Part shown: positions 11,127 to 25,800 of the stretch, in pieces
Layout of the letters: every line of letters begins with the position of its first letter
Position numbering within the stretch: the stretch's first letter is position 1
Assembly: GCA_030141605.1 (NCBI GenBank)
Contig: JAQGDQ010000149.1
Span: 124,001-188,000 of the forward strand
Direction: 5' to 3'
Source of the DNA: Tubiluchus corallicola
Taxonomy: Eukaryota > Priapulida > Priapulimorpha > Priapulimorphida > Tubiluchidae
DNA length: 64,000 nt
Made by a program: the position numbers and the translations under genes
Notes under the pieces: generated by a model
What the model saw: only the letters and a program-made list of their open reading frames with translations
Databases searched by the model: none
Told to the model about the DNA's origin: nothing

Positions 11127-13659
11127 GTAAGTACTTGGTTATTAACTATTTGACTTTTCGTGAGTATTTCGCAAGCAAGTACGTAATCCTCTAGGCACGC
11201 TGCAATGCGGCACCTTTTACCACTGTTGTGCTTAGTTTTACTGCCGGCAAATGTACGTTGTCTGAAACTCAAAAAAAAAACTGTTACTGGCGTCAGTTTG
11301 GTGCTGTAATTTGTTATTATGCTGTACTACATGCACTATAATCTTAAATTTTGGTCTTTAAACTTTACAAACCTGACTATCTAGAATCGTCCACTATTTC
11401 TACACCACGCAAAGCCTTTGACTTTGTTCACTTTCTAGCTTTGATGAAGGCCATCTTCACTTCCTCTGTTTTTGTCAAGAGCTCTATAATATTGTTTATT
11501 ATGGTGGTCTTCAAAGGAAAGTTACATGGTACATAATAGAATAAGGTGTTTACATTTTTTTTGAATAATATAATTATAAAGTTTTATTTTGTATATATAT
11601 CTGTGTATCTGATTGGTATTAGTTACTGTGAATCACAGTATTAGCAGTAACTTTTTTAAAAAAAATAGCAAAAGTACATTACTTAACATCAATAAATGTG
11701 TTTATTACTATATTAGTTAAAAGTGAAAGCATGAAACCATTTCATAATAATTAAATGCCCTTCATGCAAATACATTTAATTCAAGTAAACAAACACAAAA
11801 CATCAGAAAGAAATAACATAAAGCTTCCTGGTGGAGGCAAAGGAGCAACTTAGGGAAAACTGAAATTATGTTTCTATTGAATGTATGGCATAAATAGATG
11901 TAAGCAATTACAATAATTATGCTATTCATCTTGTATACTCAATACTTGTGCATAGGCTTGCCTTCTATGGTGCTGTAAGCCCTGTATCTTCTTGGAGTAA
12001 TATGCACTTATTTACTTACTTAGTCCTAGTTCTGTTATGGAACTGTATGAACGTTCTAATTGTTTTCTTGTTATTGGCCTGTTCTTACATGGTTTAGTAA
12101 TATCAATTCATATTTTGTAAATATTTGCTAAAAACACTGATTCTAATACATTAATAATTCTGTTGTGCTTGTGCTTCTATAACTTCACTTCTAAGATCAG
12201 AATTAATGTATCATTATTTAAAATCTATCCATCTAACATAGATCTATTAAGGTCTATAAGATCATTTAGAATTTTCTATGATAGCATCGTAGAAAGCTTT
12301 GGCTTTATAATAGGCTGGACTAGTTTCACGTCACATCAAGTTATACCAGGTTATGTAGTTACACCTGAGCTGTCTGTTAATACTGTTATGCTGTTATAGG
12401 CTACTGTCGTGATTAGGGGTTAAGCGAGCAAACTCATAGAAACCCCATATTTTTCCACAAAGTAAATGTAATTGTCAACGAAGGATTTAAACTTTACTAA
12501 GGTTGATGGGATTATCATCATGGCAGGTAGTTTATTCCATTCGTTCATTACTCTCCCAGTAAATGAATATTTATTAATGTCGAGATGTGACCGCTCTTTA
12601 AAAAGTTTTATACAATTATAGGTTATTATAATTTAATGATACGTTACGTATGTTCTCCATCTTAGAGGCTAATGTATGAGGCCGCAATAAAAACAAATTT
12701 CTTAAGATTTTATGTGATCCTGCTATGTTTTTCTTTTTTCATATTAGTATTGCTTGTTTAGCACTGTTATTCTTAATTTTTTTGCCAAAATCTTGCAGTA
12801 AGATTCTTTCATAAAAAGACATTGTTGCCTACATGCCAAGGACGCGTTTCCGAAAACGCTTAACGCTTCTCTGTCTGTTATTGAATTTTTGCTGGGTGAC
12901 TATGACTAATAAGAGTCGAGGCAGCAGCGTTGTAGATGCGTAAAGACGTGTGAATCATGGTACAGTCATTGCACACAGAATACCTTGAATGCGCAACGCT
13001 TTTAATGAAAATCTTTAAAAACAGAGCAGTTGTCAACTGCTGGTAGCCCACATGCAGGCGTATGCAGTACAGAAGTATGCTGTTACTAGTAAAATTTAAC
13101 CAAGGTTGTAGATGTTTATTACGAATTTCATTTGCGTAGGTTAGTATATATACTATATACAGGCCTTTATGAAGAGCTAAAATAGAACGTAAGAGTTTAC
13201 TAACGCAGCCTGATTGCTACTGCTCAAACCTACCAGCGACGAAGATCCACGAAGAAGCAAGTCATTTGCTGTGTACTGTGCAGAACCTTTTGTTTTACAG
13301 AAGGCATGGTTGCAAAGAGCCGTAAATTAGCGCTGTTATCTAGCTTCTGTAGTTGTGTAATCTCCTTTGGTAAAACTAGTTGTGGCCGCTAGCACTGGCG
13401 AAATACCTTTTCGTCCATTTATAATAGGTGCTGCCGTGTTGGTTAAGTCAGAGAATAGTTCACTTATTCATTTAACAGAGCTCTTGTGTTTATAATGAGT
13501 CCTCTTTTATTGTGTTGCCTGCAGCTGCCAAGATAGCCAATGTTACAGTTAAATTTCTCTCAAATACCTTGCATTGCAACTGATTTCTCAGAACTGGTGA
13601 ATTAATGGCAAAATCTTGACTCTCACGAAGTTATTTTACGTTAACATTTCCCTTATTAA

Positions 13660-14060
13660 CTCATTAGGCTTGCAAGGATCATGATACCCACAAGGTGGGT
13701 AGCCCTGGGCGGGGGAAGGACAGCAATATTTTGACCTCTTCATCAGTCAACTTTTCGATTAGGTCACAACTCTTCTTAGGCAATCTGTTCTTGTTTTCAA
13801 TTTTTGTCACTTGTATTTAGGTACTGTGGGAAGATGTGCTCCCTTAAGGGCCCGGGATAGGAAACAAAATATGACAATTGGCTAAACAGTGTTAGGTGGC
13901 ATTTCCTCCTAGGGCTTTTCAGTTTTTTCAAATATTTTTTCACAAGTATTTAGGCATCATGGGTAGATGTGCACATGAGGTCTTAAAAAGCTGGGATAAG
14001 AGCTAAAGACAGAAGACGGGGTCATATCAATACTTCACAAGTATAAGAGCTAGAATCATG
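13660..14060 (+). repeat. Dispersed repeat family R1, copy 1
   Basis: Shares ordered blocks with 34436-34700 and 61620-61740: GGTAGCCCTGGGCGGG near 13700 (GGTAGCCCTGAGCGGG near 34466), TTCCTCCTAGGGCTTTTCAG near 13905, TTTTTTCACAAGTATTT near 13940, and a following GATGTGCAC block. Class not recognised. Confidence 0.65.
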
Positions 14061-14689
14061 AAACTTGCAAGGCGGACACATGAGGTAGGTGCTCAAAGAA
14101 TGATATAGGAAACGTGAATTCTAGATCAACGGTCATAACGAGAGGAACCAAAATGTGAAAAATAGGACTAAGAACTTTTTCACTCAATTTCTCTTACAGT
14201 ATTGGAGTAAGAGTCTATGTCTTTGCATGTATGGGTACTGGGCAGCCAAGTAAGGGTAAATGCGCTTTATGTATATATCTGTGTATAGAGGGGTTTTGAC
14301 CTTGATAATTTTTAGTTCTTCACCACCCTTTCACCAATTAGTTTAACATTAGTATACTAACAATACCACCACAATAATCCTGTTACATTGTATCACATTA
14401 TTGTTTTATGCACTGTGTTTTTTCTGTAAAAAGGTGATAAATGAAGATACTTGCTTACTTGCTAAATAAAACGGAATCAACTAGTTGACAATGTTTCTGA
14501 CGTGGTCAGAAACTGAAGATTTTGCAAACTATAGTTACAAACATTAGGCCATGAAAAGACGTCTGCCTGTTTTCTGGAAGTCATAATTTTGGGTATGGCT
14601 TTCAATATTATTGAATTTGTGTTACTTGGTTAGACTTTCACAATAAAATAGCAACTTATAACTTTTTTGACAGGTGATCGGGCACCCAT

Positions 14690-14960
14690 AGATCGAAGGT
14701 CAATCAATCTCCTGCTAACTTATACCATTCAATTCATCTCATTTAACCCTTTCATTTGATATGCTGCAAATTAGTTTCGGTAGACACTGCCCTCGACCCT
14801 TATTTTCTCGTAGTGGGGTCAGCGATCAACCAATCTTGGTGTAACTCATATCATTCAATATGTCTCATTGAGACCCTTCGTTTGAAATACAATAAGCCAC
14901 TATTCTTCAAGATTAAACAAAAATCCGTCCCGACCCATCAGTTTTTAGTTTTTGGCCCAT
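14690..14960 (+). repeat. Dispersed repeat family R2, two tandem units
   Basis: Two units share ATTCAAT-TCATTGAGACCCTTCGTTTGA-type blocks (near 14727-14765 and 14851-14890) and a GTTTTTGGCCC block. The same block is at 17340-17400 and, inverted and in two units, at 34966-35169. Confidence 0.6.
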
Positions 14961-16871
14961 AACGGCAAAACGTTTCATCCAAATAACCCGTTGTGACTGT
15001 AACTTAAAAAATGTAGAAGAAGATAGAGCCTAATTGAAAACTGATGTATATCTACTGTCATTCAGTATTCCATTGACTGAGCCCGTACCCCAGGTACCCG
15101 TCCTGCAAGTTTCGTGACTCCAGCTTGTTTACTTTTCCAGTTATTGACAAAACTTTGTTTTAACACTTTTGCTCAGAGTGACCTAACTAATTTATTGTCT
15201 GTATTGTCTCTTGCTGTCTTTTATCATTTATTGTAAGAGATTTGACTTAAAAAAACGTTATTTTTTCAAGTTATTTTTTCTAGAACGCTGTACGGTCGCT
15301 ACATTTGATAAAAGATCTTTCATGCAATCACACTTTACTGCTTTCATTTATTAGTTTATCAGTTGAATTGTAAAACGATTGCCAAACAAATAGTATTGAG
15401 TTTATAAATCACCATTCGCACTTGTTTGCAACTGCTTGTCAGGCAGCTTCTATGCAGCACATATTTGTTTATGAATTCATAGCTGGATAAATTTTATAGA
15501 TGTTCTGTCTCCACAGTAATTAATGATGAATACAAATTTGCAGATCTGTTTAGTTTATTATCAGTGAATAGGGTGCTTTAAAGTTATAATCTCTCACTGC
15601 TTGACTTGCTTTACAACTATTTTCATAATAATAAAATAATAATTAGGTAAATCTTGTGTGTAAATCTTGCTAACTTTTTTTCACATAATTTGTAAAATAG
15701 TTCAAAGACCTCTGTACTGGTCTTTACTTAAGCTTGTTGCTAATAAGAAGTGTTAATAAGTGTTAGTAAACTGGCAATCACTCATGCGAGTACGCTACCG
15801 ATTATGTTAGTTAATCAGTCTATATCTATTAGTTAGGTAGGCTGTCACAATTAAAACAGTCATTTGGTTAGTTTGTTAGCGTTTCGTCTGCCTGTCAGTC
15901 ATTGAGTTAATTGGTGAGATGGTTAGGCGAGTAAGACGACCTGCCGCAAAGTCCACATGGGTTTCGAGCCTAAAAATAAATTATTATGCCAACATTTAAT
16001 GTGTTGCTTTCTCGTCCTGTTGTCCGGAAATAGCTTTTATTGTAGACGTTTCAGATCGCTCTTCCTAAATAACTTATTCATGTATTCATCATTATGTGCT
16101 TAATTACCCAATAACGAACAGCTTTTTCTTGTACATTGCAGCAGATAGAGAAAGCGTGACCTTTAACTTTTAACATCTAATGCACAGCAATCCTAACGTG
16201 TGGTCTGCCTAACTTGGTAATGTTTCTATTTCCCATGGATCTAATAAGTGACATTTACTTTGCTTTAGTTGTGACATACAGGATAATGTCAACTTATTAC
16301 AACCACTAGCAATCTAGCTAGAAAGCATAATTTCATGAAAATGACAAGATAATCTAGTGGACATTTTTGACTGTGTCAAAAACTGTGGTAAGATTCGGCT
16401 TCTGTGATAGGAGATGCTTTTTGTGACAGCTTTTGTTTTTCAAATAAAAATGTTTTTCAAAACAGTTAGCATCATGTACGTAAGTGCTGTTATGCTTGAC
16501 ATTAAAACCTTCAGTGAAGTCAAAATTTGTCACTTATTCACTAGTGGCCCGTAACTCAATACTCGTTGAATCCGCCAATTTTGATTACTTAGAAATTGCA
16601 TTTCGTTTTAGTCAAAATGGAATGTATAATTTTTGACAGGTAACCAATTACCAATCTAATTATTAACTGAGACCCCTGTTGTTTTCTATGCAACCAAGCA
16701 CACAATGTAACCTCACAAGTATTTTTTCGCCACTTATCAGTGAGCTTCACAAAATTACAAAATAATAATTAATTTTACTATCAATAGCACTTTAAATTTT
16801 AAGGAAGACGAAAATACAAATTAATATAATTTTGTAGAAACTAGCTAAACCGGACAGAAGCATTTTGTATA

Positions 16872-19800
16872 ATGTCCAAACAGCGTGAAGCGAAAAAGGG
16901 TAAAAAAGGTGAGGCCACACGGTTTTTAAAAGGGAGTTTTTACCCTATAACTTTTAGATGGAAAGTCCAGCACTCAGACAGTTGCGCCACGTGTCTTCCG
17001 AACAATCACGGTCGGTTATCGGCTATAATAGTGAGATAGACTGTGACCTCATTTACCTTGTGCGAGAATCCAGTTTCACTGTGAAATTTCGGCTACTTAG
17101 CCTGGAATTAGTCGACCGATATTCGCGCTCATTTAGGTGTTTTCAGAAAAAACTTACATCGTTTTATAGCCCAGCTCCTTCTCTTTCTAAAGAGCTATAT
17201 AACTCCCCTAAGCATTCCCATAACAGGCTCGACGAACATTTTTCTCTACGATGTTTCGCGAATAGTTCAGCAATGAAATCGGACTTACTTATCTATAACC
17301 GGTGACTTGAAGTCCAGCGTTCACTATAGGCCCACCAGCGGGGAAATTAAGTCATTCGATTCGTCTCATCGAGACCCTTCATTTGATATATTACACGATA
17401 CTGTTACGCAACACTGGTAGCATTGGTGTCCTCGATCCCCTCGATTTTGGTTTTTGTCCCCTAGCGTAAAATTTTCCCGTACGCAAATGGCTCATTATCA
17501 GCTATGCTCAACACTCAACCCCACCTAGCCACGTACCAAAAATTGTGGCACTAGGTCAAAAACTGAAGGAGGAGATCCAACCTAGCGAAAAAGAAGCCTT
17601 GCCTACTCCTTGACCTGAGGGTGAGGGCAGTGGCGGCTCGTGTATAGGCACCGTGGAACTGCAGCACCCTCTTTCTTCACTTTGTATTATCGATAACATT
17701 CAATGTAATAAGTCTTTTTCCTTTAGTTTTTCTTTATACTTATACGGAACCAGAGCATGTGAGGGTAGTGCTGTTTGCTTTACAGCCCAACACAGTGTGC
17801 TCCAGCAATGCGGTGTTTGGCTGTTGTGTGCTGTGGCCATGCGCACATGTCTGAGCCCAGGTAGAGAACGTACTGTCGCTCACACAGTTTGTTGTCAGTT
17901 GTCACGTGCTTACCGTGATTGAACGAAGCTTAAACTGCGACATTTTAGGCTATTAGTAAGCAATAAAATTTTTGTTTAGGATTTTATCAAGTTTGCGTAT
18001 AAACTTTCATGTGTCTGTTTGTTTGTTTAAAATTACAATTACAAATTACAACATTAAAATTACATATGTTTGTTTCTTTTACACATATTAAAACAATGGC
18101 TAAAAATTTTCTCAAGCAGTACCCCCAGCTACGAGACACCACTGGGTGATTGGTTACACAGAAACATAAATGCCCCTACTTGGGGCACGTGCCCTGTGAG
18201 CTTTGTAAACCTAGCCCTGTGCATGTGCGAGTTGTTAAAAAAACGAAAAGACGCAAATAAATAAATAAAAAATAAAAATAGGAGGTAAATCAAGAAGATT
18301 CCGCTGTAATTAAATTAAAATCTTAATCATTCATTTATCAGGGTACAGACGTGTTGAGTGTGTACAACTGACTTACAATGTGTGTGGATTAGAAGAATTG
18401 GCTTTTCGATCTAAGAAAACCTTGGGTTTTAACCTTGGTACTTAAACACAGGTTCTGCTAATGATATCAGAAATGTTAACTATTTCTTTTCCTGTTTCTG
18501 TTAAAATATACTTCTGGAAAGCACAGTATTGGTTACAAGTGTTGCACTTTTCATTCACCGTAGATGGATTTTGTAAGTGAAATCAATAACATTTACAATT
18601 CTTCGCCAAGACTTTGCAAGCCTTATGGCATTGTTGTTATGGCAACAGTTAAGAAGACCTTTAGATTTGAGGAAGATCTCGGTTCTCGTCACCTTACACA
18701 AACGCTGTTGAAATAAGAATAAGTCTAAAACCAAGGCACGTTGCCAGTGAGAGTAAATGGCGGTAATGACGGTCTACTGTGAAAATCGCTTCTTGGGTTA
18801 TTCAATATGCTTTACAACCTTGGCCATCGTTCATTAAGGGTAGATGTGTATGTATACATTATACCGCGGGGGTAATGATAATCATCTTTATAATGTTATG
18901 TAAGTAAAAACTAAGTATAGTTTGTTGTACTGAAACAGCGATACAGGCTCCTTGACCTTACGTTCACTCTTGACGATAAAACCGGCTTTAAATTAAAATG
19001 ATTGATATCATTATGTGCGTGAAACATGGCGTCTACATCTTAGAGGATGGTTCTTGATACCTCATAAAGGTTCCAATCCCGCCATACCAACCAACATAAT
19101 AAATAGGCTTTGCCTTTGTTTGCTGAATATTAGCTTGCAGTATGTCGAACTGTATGTTTACATACATACATACATGTATATGAAAGTATAGTGTTCTTAG
19201 CTATTCTAAGTTTTTCATAATGACAACCTGAATGATAGTTGCCATTTCTTTGAGCAGTGTTATTTCAGTTAAGTTGCCATTTCGTTGAACATTGTCAATG
19301 GAAACCGACTTGGTTGCAAAATCGCTTTTCTGTAAAACCATGTAGAATTTCAACTTTCTATCTCTAGTCCTTACGACAGGCAGACAACGATATTGATTTC
19401 TGTAGCTTTTACTGCAAGTTAATCTTTATGTTGGATTTCAAAGGGCATTAAATGTTTTCTATCATATTAAATATACTGTCAAGATAATTAAAATTCATCA
19501 GCTTCATCGAAACTTCTGGCTGTCTGTTTGTTTAATCAAAGTAGAATATTAAGTTTATGATAGTTCTAAATTCTATTTATCGTCAAGAAAGCTGATGTCT
19601 AACAATATCTACTGCTGCAGGTATAATAGAAATCATTCCAACAATTTTAATCTTTGCCTTAACTAAAGTACATAGACTTGATAATATAATTAATATCACG
19701 AAACACATATAGCTTTGACATAATATTAATTCCCGCGAGCGTGGCAGTTGGTTCACATGACTGCGAAAAATAATCTTAAGCTGTGCCATTGCTTGCACAA

Positions 19801-22800
19801 ATAGCTTATTCCAAATCTTAATAAGCTTGTGCTTGTGTCAGTCTCTAGCACTTAAACCGGATATTATTTCCTATATAAATCTCTACGGTATGTATACATG
19901 CTGATAATGTCAATAAACAGAAGTAGATTAGTACTGTTGGTCTGTTGCTACTTGCTATTTATATAGATACAGATATTGCTTGCGCAGTTGGGAAAATAAA
20001 GATCACTTGACATGTTTCCAAGGTGTGTATTTTTCAGTAGTATGTGAAATGTAGGTAAAATTGAAAAAAGACCAGTTTCATTAGGCTAGCAATCAAGAAT
20101 TCTCGTTTCAAGGCCACAATTGTGACACCTAAATGGTGTGCTTTCACTTGATGCCTAAGATTACCAGTAGAGATTAATATAGAAAGTGCAAGCCTATGGA
20201 GAAATCAAGGGAAAAAAACTTGTTCTGTCATTGCCAAATCCAATTCTAATACCTGGAAACTTTTTATCAGCTTTTTCACGTTAGAACAATTGCACTTTAC
20301 CACTGAAGAATGGGCAAGAAACTTAGTCGCTTTTTTTGGTATTGTTTAAATTGCCAAAATTGAAAATGATGATCAATGTTTTTAATGCCAACTAAGTAAA
20401 TGACTACTATAGAATATTTTTTCTTTTGAGTCAATCAGGAGTAATTTGTGTTCAAGCGAAGGTCATAATGTGGAAATGAAATAGTAAACTGAGACTAAAA
20501 AATGACAGACAGTTGTACCTTAATCATTGGTAAGACGTTGTTCTCAAAAATTTTTTTGCTGTTGTTGAAAACTGGCTAAATAAATTTTTTATAAGCGTGA
20601 TCTGAAGCGTATAACGCAACAACGTGTACTATGAAGTCAGTCTGAAATTACGATATCGAACCAGACGTCTGGCTCCACACATTCAGCTTTAGTTGCTTTA
20701 CGCGACATGCAAGGCGTGTGGATTTTAATGGTTTACATTTGACATATGAACTCCACTATTTTGTAGGATAATTATATTGATAATATCAAATTTTCTACTT
20801 TACAGTAATTCACTGATTTTAGTGTAATGTAATTCTTTTAATGACATATTATTAGAATTTGGCTGAAGAGGGCCAGACATACAGTTTTGGAGCACTTTTT
20901 AAGATATGTCATAAAAACAAATTACTTCAAAAAAGGTTTGCTAGGCGTGTGGCGCATGTATGTCTGACTGTCTGGCACTGTATCGTAAAGCTGAAAATTA
21001 TGTAAGATAGCATAGCTGTTTCGCTAGGTTTTTGTAATTCAACATTCTTTTATTGATTTTTTTACGTACCTTAAACTACTTGTGTTTCGTTTCTTTTTTA
21101 TTATGTTCCTTCGTTGTTTATTGTGTATTGGCTATGATGTACTGCATTTTATTACTCAGTATATTTAGAGGCACAGAAGAAAACAAATCTGCTATGCATG
21201 AGATACCATCTCTGATTTTTTTATAATTACTGTCTCATGTGTTTAAATGAGTGTTGATGGTTTTGATTTAATATCAATATTTCTACAATTGAAAGTCAAG
21301 TTTTTATTGAACGAATCATCTTTTTGCGTGAAATTTAGTGCTAATAGAATTGAATTGGTACTTGAATCTCGTTTTCTGATCAGTATTTTCTCAGCTCAGT
21401 TACAGTATTTGCCTTTAGAATTTATTTTTTATAGTTGTGCTTGTAACTGGAGCAAGTGGCTTCATTGCATCTCATGTAGTAAAGCAGCTTCAGGAGGAAG
21501 GGTATCAAGTGCGAGGCACAGTGCGAGACCTGAATAATGAAGAAAGGGTAAGCAAACTTTAGCCCCTCCTCCTTTTTGGAATGTAAAACAAGAACGCAAG
21601 AGTATGGCCTGATCTTTAACAGTAATTTTTATTTACTGTCTGTCGTATAATAGATACGCAAGGATGTTTAATTGTTTATACCATAAATATAAAATATTTT
21701 TCCATCACCTTTGTTCTCCACTCTTATCAACTTGACAGCTTCTGACTAATCATTTTTCGTAACTCAAAATCTGTAAAAACAGTGATAAAAGTTACTACGA
21801 GGGAGTCTAAAATTTGTTGAGACAAAAATAATTAAGTATAAGAATAATATGAAAATAAGTCTTAACAATCAGCACCTTTCTTACAGATAACATGTGCAAA
21901 TAACGTTGGACACTTTTTTCCAAAAAGCACAAAATTCTAACAGCAAAAGATTGTTGCACTGTAACGCATTTCCGGTTGTTATTACATATTTTGAGAATTA
22001 GTCAACATATGGCCGATGCTAATTTTGATGATTAAAAAATGCAAAAAATGTTGCTGTTGTTTCATAATTGCTGCACTAGTACTACTTCACTTCACGTGTT
22101 TCAGATTTTTATTTCATTGGTGTCATTTATAAGTAAAATGTTTCAGGTAAAGAATTTGAAAGAGTTGTGCCCAGATGCTAAATATAATCTAGAATTGGTA
22201 GAAGCGGATCTACTAAATGCAGACGTGTGGGAACAGTATGTACATTGTTATTTTCTGTCTTAAAATTTGAAACTGTGTTGAAATAACTTGCTTTGATACG
22301 TAATAGTAACATATTAATGAAGATATTTTTAAGCATGTTTATCTTTAACCCATTTTTGATACTGTTCCCAATTCTGGGAACATTACTTTTAATTGCAATA
22401 ACTTTTTATTATATCAATATTTATTTATACAGCCTTATACGTGTAACGAAATACAGCAAATTACTTGTCTAGTATATAGCGATACGTTTCCACTGCAAAA
22501 GTTGTTAAATTATGTTAAAGGATGTTAATGAATGCCATAGGTTACGATTTCATTGAAACGAAATACAATTCTTAGGTAAGCAAAAGCATGGCGAATTCCT
22601 TGAAAACAATATTGAGACCTTCCGACCCCGTGGGGTAGCGGGTCCCAAAGTGACAAGTATCATTTGCATCGAAACGAAATGTATTTTTTCTAGGCAGTCA
22701 AGCATGGCATATACAGCAATAGAGAAATGATGATCTTGAGACAGAGATCAAGTCGGCACAGATTTTATAAAGTCAGCATTTGCAGTTTTGGTCATATTGC

Positions 22801-25800
22801 AGAATCTCAAGTTTATGACTTTATCATAAACAGCAGTTTAGTTAGTATAATTAGTTTCCCAACAGGCATCTAACGATGAGGAATAACCTTCTAAATGCAA
22901 CGGAGTAATAAATGCAGAGCAAAATGCTCACATATGGCTATCATAAAAAACTAAACTAAATACAAAAGACATTGTATAGGCTTACCATTCGTTTCAAATT
23001 ATTGTTAAGATCAGTAAAACATCATCCATTGCTACTCAACGAAGGCTGTAAGAATTGAGTACTCGAATGATTACAGTGGAGTTCACACTCAAGTGGTCTT
23101 GTGCATAGGTTAGTCGTAAAGGGCTTTTGACCTCCTACATTCGATAATTGCTCTGTATGGTTTCATTTATCGTACTGAGTCTGGCTGTTTACCTTGCAAC
23201 GAGAGAATGTATTCGCATCCGAACGTGGCTAAGACACCTCTGCTATTTTATCTTAGAAAGATATCCTTGATATTGAACCTGCTCCAGTCATTCCATAAAC
23301 GTCAGCATTGTGTAGGCTTCCCACAATTGTGCCTTGGATTTTGGCTTGTGGCGGATCACTACAACATCTTTATGACCCGGGCGACTGATAGGACCGTGGA
23401 AATGATAATGTTGGTGTTCGAGAAAAGAAGTGGTACTCTCGTGTGTTAGATGTTAGTTGCCACAAGGCAATTCTTGGCAAAGAATTGGCAAAAATGGACT
23501 ACTTGTCTTTTTGGTGACATGTCATTGCCACATATCTGATGAAAGAAGTTCCAGAAAATGCCAGAAATGTATTATAACTTGCACATTAATTGTGTCACGG
23601 TTTTGCATTCATATGTTTATTTGATACCCTAGAAGAATAAAGTAAATGAAATACCAACTAAAAAAAGTTTTAATGTGAAACCTCTAGTTTCTTTGCACTG
23701 TAAGAAGTAAAGTCATATACATACCAAGCCACCATATATATACCAATTTGCGTTTACTTAACCATTTGAAACGAGTGGAAAAACAATTCGTTTGTGACCT
23801 GACGTTCGTAAAGAAATAGGCGGGTATCACAGAGATTTCGCTGTCCTATCCAAAAAACTCGTTAATACCATTAGCAAGTATGAAATTGAAAAGACAGTGC
23901 ACTACCGTCAAACCATGCACCTATCATTGTATCCATTGTGCCAGATAACTTGTGTATGACTCAATTAGCAGACAAAGCTTTGCAGTTAGGCACTTATAGC
24001 AACTTCAGTGCATCTAGCCAGGCATTGATTAAACCAATAAAGTCCTGCAACATAAAGTTTGGAAAGTTCAGTGAGCTAATACATAATGTGCCAGTGCCCG
24101 CTGATTCCTTCATTATGAATGTTGTAAGATGTCTGATTTTCTGGAAGAAACACTCTATGACTGTGTGACTCTGCTAGACAAGCGGTTGAAAAGAAACCTT
24201 GTATACCGTCAACCACTGGAGACAGATGGAAAAATCCGTAGTCGGGCCGAAAGTCAACCACCTGTCTCTGACTTTAAACTGTATTTTGAACAGCTTCTTA
24301 ACAACAGTAAAGCAGACAATAACCTAGAGCCACTGGTAGATGATCACAATATGTACATGCCTGTGTTGGATAATCCCTTTAATCATTATGAACTAGTGAA
24401 TGTTATCGATAAGCAGAATGCGAGCAAAGTGGCTGGTCCTGATGCAATACAGACGTACTGGTTTAAATACTTACCCCCTGATTGGATTTCAGTCTTCTTG
24501 CATATTTTGAATAGTGTTCTTACAAGGTCCATTCCCAGAAATATGACGACCTTCTATAAACTCTCATATTATATAAGAAGGGCAATGCTGCAGATTGCAA
24601 AAACTTCAGAGGAATTATAATAGTCCATTCAATGTGTAAACTATACGATAGCCTTATAAGCGAAAGATTAAAACTGTGGATCACACCTGATGCAGAACAA
24701 GCCGGAACTCAATGTGGGAGAGGCTGTTCTGAACAGATACTAGCATTAAGACTTCCTATAGATGCTGCTGCCGTATCCAAGAAAAAAATTTTCATCTTAT
24801 TCGTTAACTTTGAAAAAGCCTATGACAAGGTAGACCGAGCGATAATGATTAGACTGTTAAAGAAGGATGGGTATGGAACGACCATGCTAAAAGCCATTGC
24901 TAGAATGTACAATACCACCAGTAATATTATTGGAAATTAATCCTTCTGTTATAGATGTGGCACAAAGCAGGGGTCCTCCAGCTCCTATCTTCTGTTTTTC
25001 GTCTACATAAATCCGCTCATTCGAGCTGTGAAAGCAACTGGCAATGCTGACTAGTTAAGAAGCTTTCATGGATTCCTATATATGGATGATACGGCTATAT
25101 TGGCTTCAGACCCAGCAGAAATGCATGAAAAAGATGGATGCGCTAATTGATTTCTGTTGTGATTATGGAATGTCGATAAATTCACTAAAAATCAAGTTTA
25201 TAGTAGTAAATGGTAATGAAAGAAATGGTCATACATCACACGCCACTACACTTATTTGATACTATATATGCAGACCAAAAAAGGTCCTTTTCATCAAGCA
25301 CATGGAAGATATACAGCCTCATTTCTTCAAATATCATGCGTTTATTAGGAAGAACTATGGCTTTCCTTACTGGGTCAAGAAAAAGCTCTAGATTATGCAC
25401 TTCTGGAAGGTGCCTTCTATAGCACGAAATTCAGATGCAGATCTTACAATTCCACGCACCATATATCTTAAATTGATCAAATCGCTACTGTCAGCGCGCA
25501 CCAGTACTTGTAACGATTTAGTTCTGATCGAATCTGGGTACCCTTGTTTTAAGACGTGGTAAAAGCTTGTCAAATAAAACTGTGGTGAATGCTGAAAAAC
25601 ACTCGCCTGTGATGAACGCGTTAAACATAGCATCTTCATGTAATGAAAAACTGGCCAGGTATTTAAGCCATTTATTGAACGGCGATATCCAAGAGTTCAT
25701 TACCACAAAAATCGAAAGTTATTGAGATCTGTAGCGGAGAGCAACTCATCGAAGCATGTTAACTTATAAAATTTTTAATCCCTCCTTGGATTCCCCTGCA

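Larger units (their letters stand above)
11127..16871 (+). other. Intron 1A or intergenic spacer
   Basis: No recognisable gene. It contains degenerate dispersed repeats (13660-14060 and 14690-14960, described separately); the rest is AT-rich sequence with only short chance open frames. Confidence 0.6.

Noticed and set aside
16958-17305. 115-codon open frame after exon 1B
   Set aside because: No recognisable domain, tRNA-like sequence at its start and no splice partners; probably chance within a repeat.
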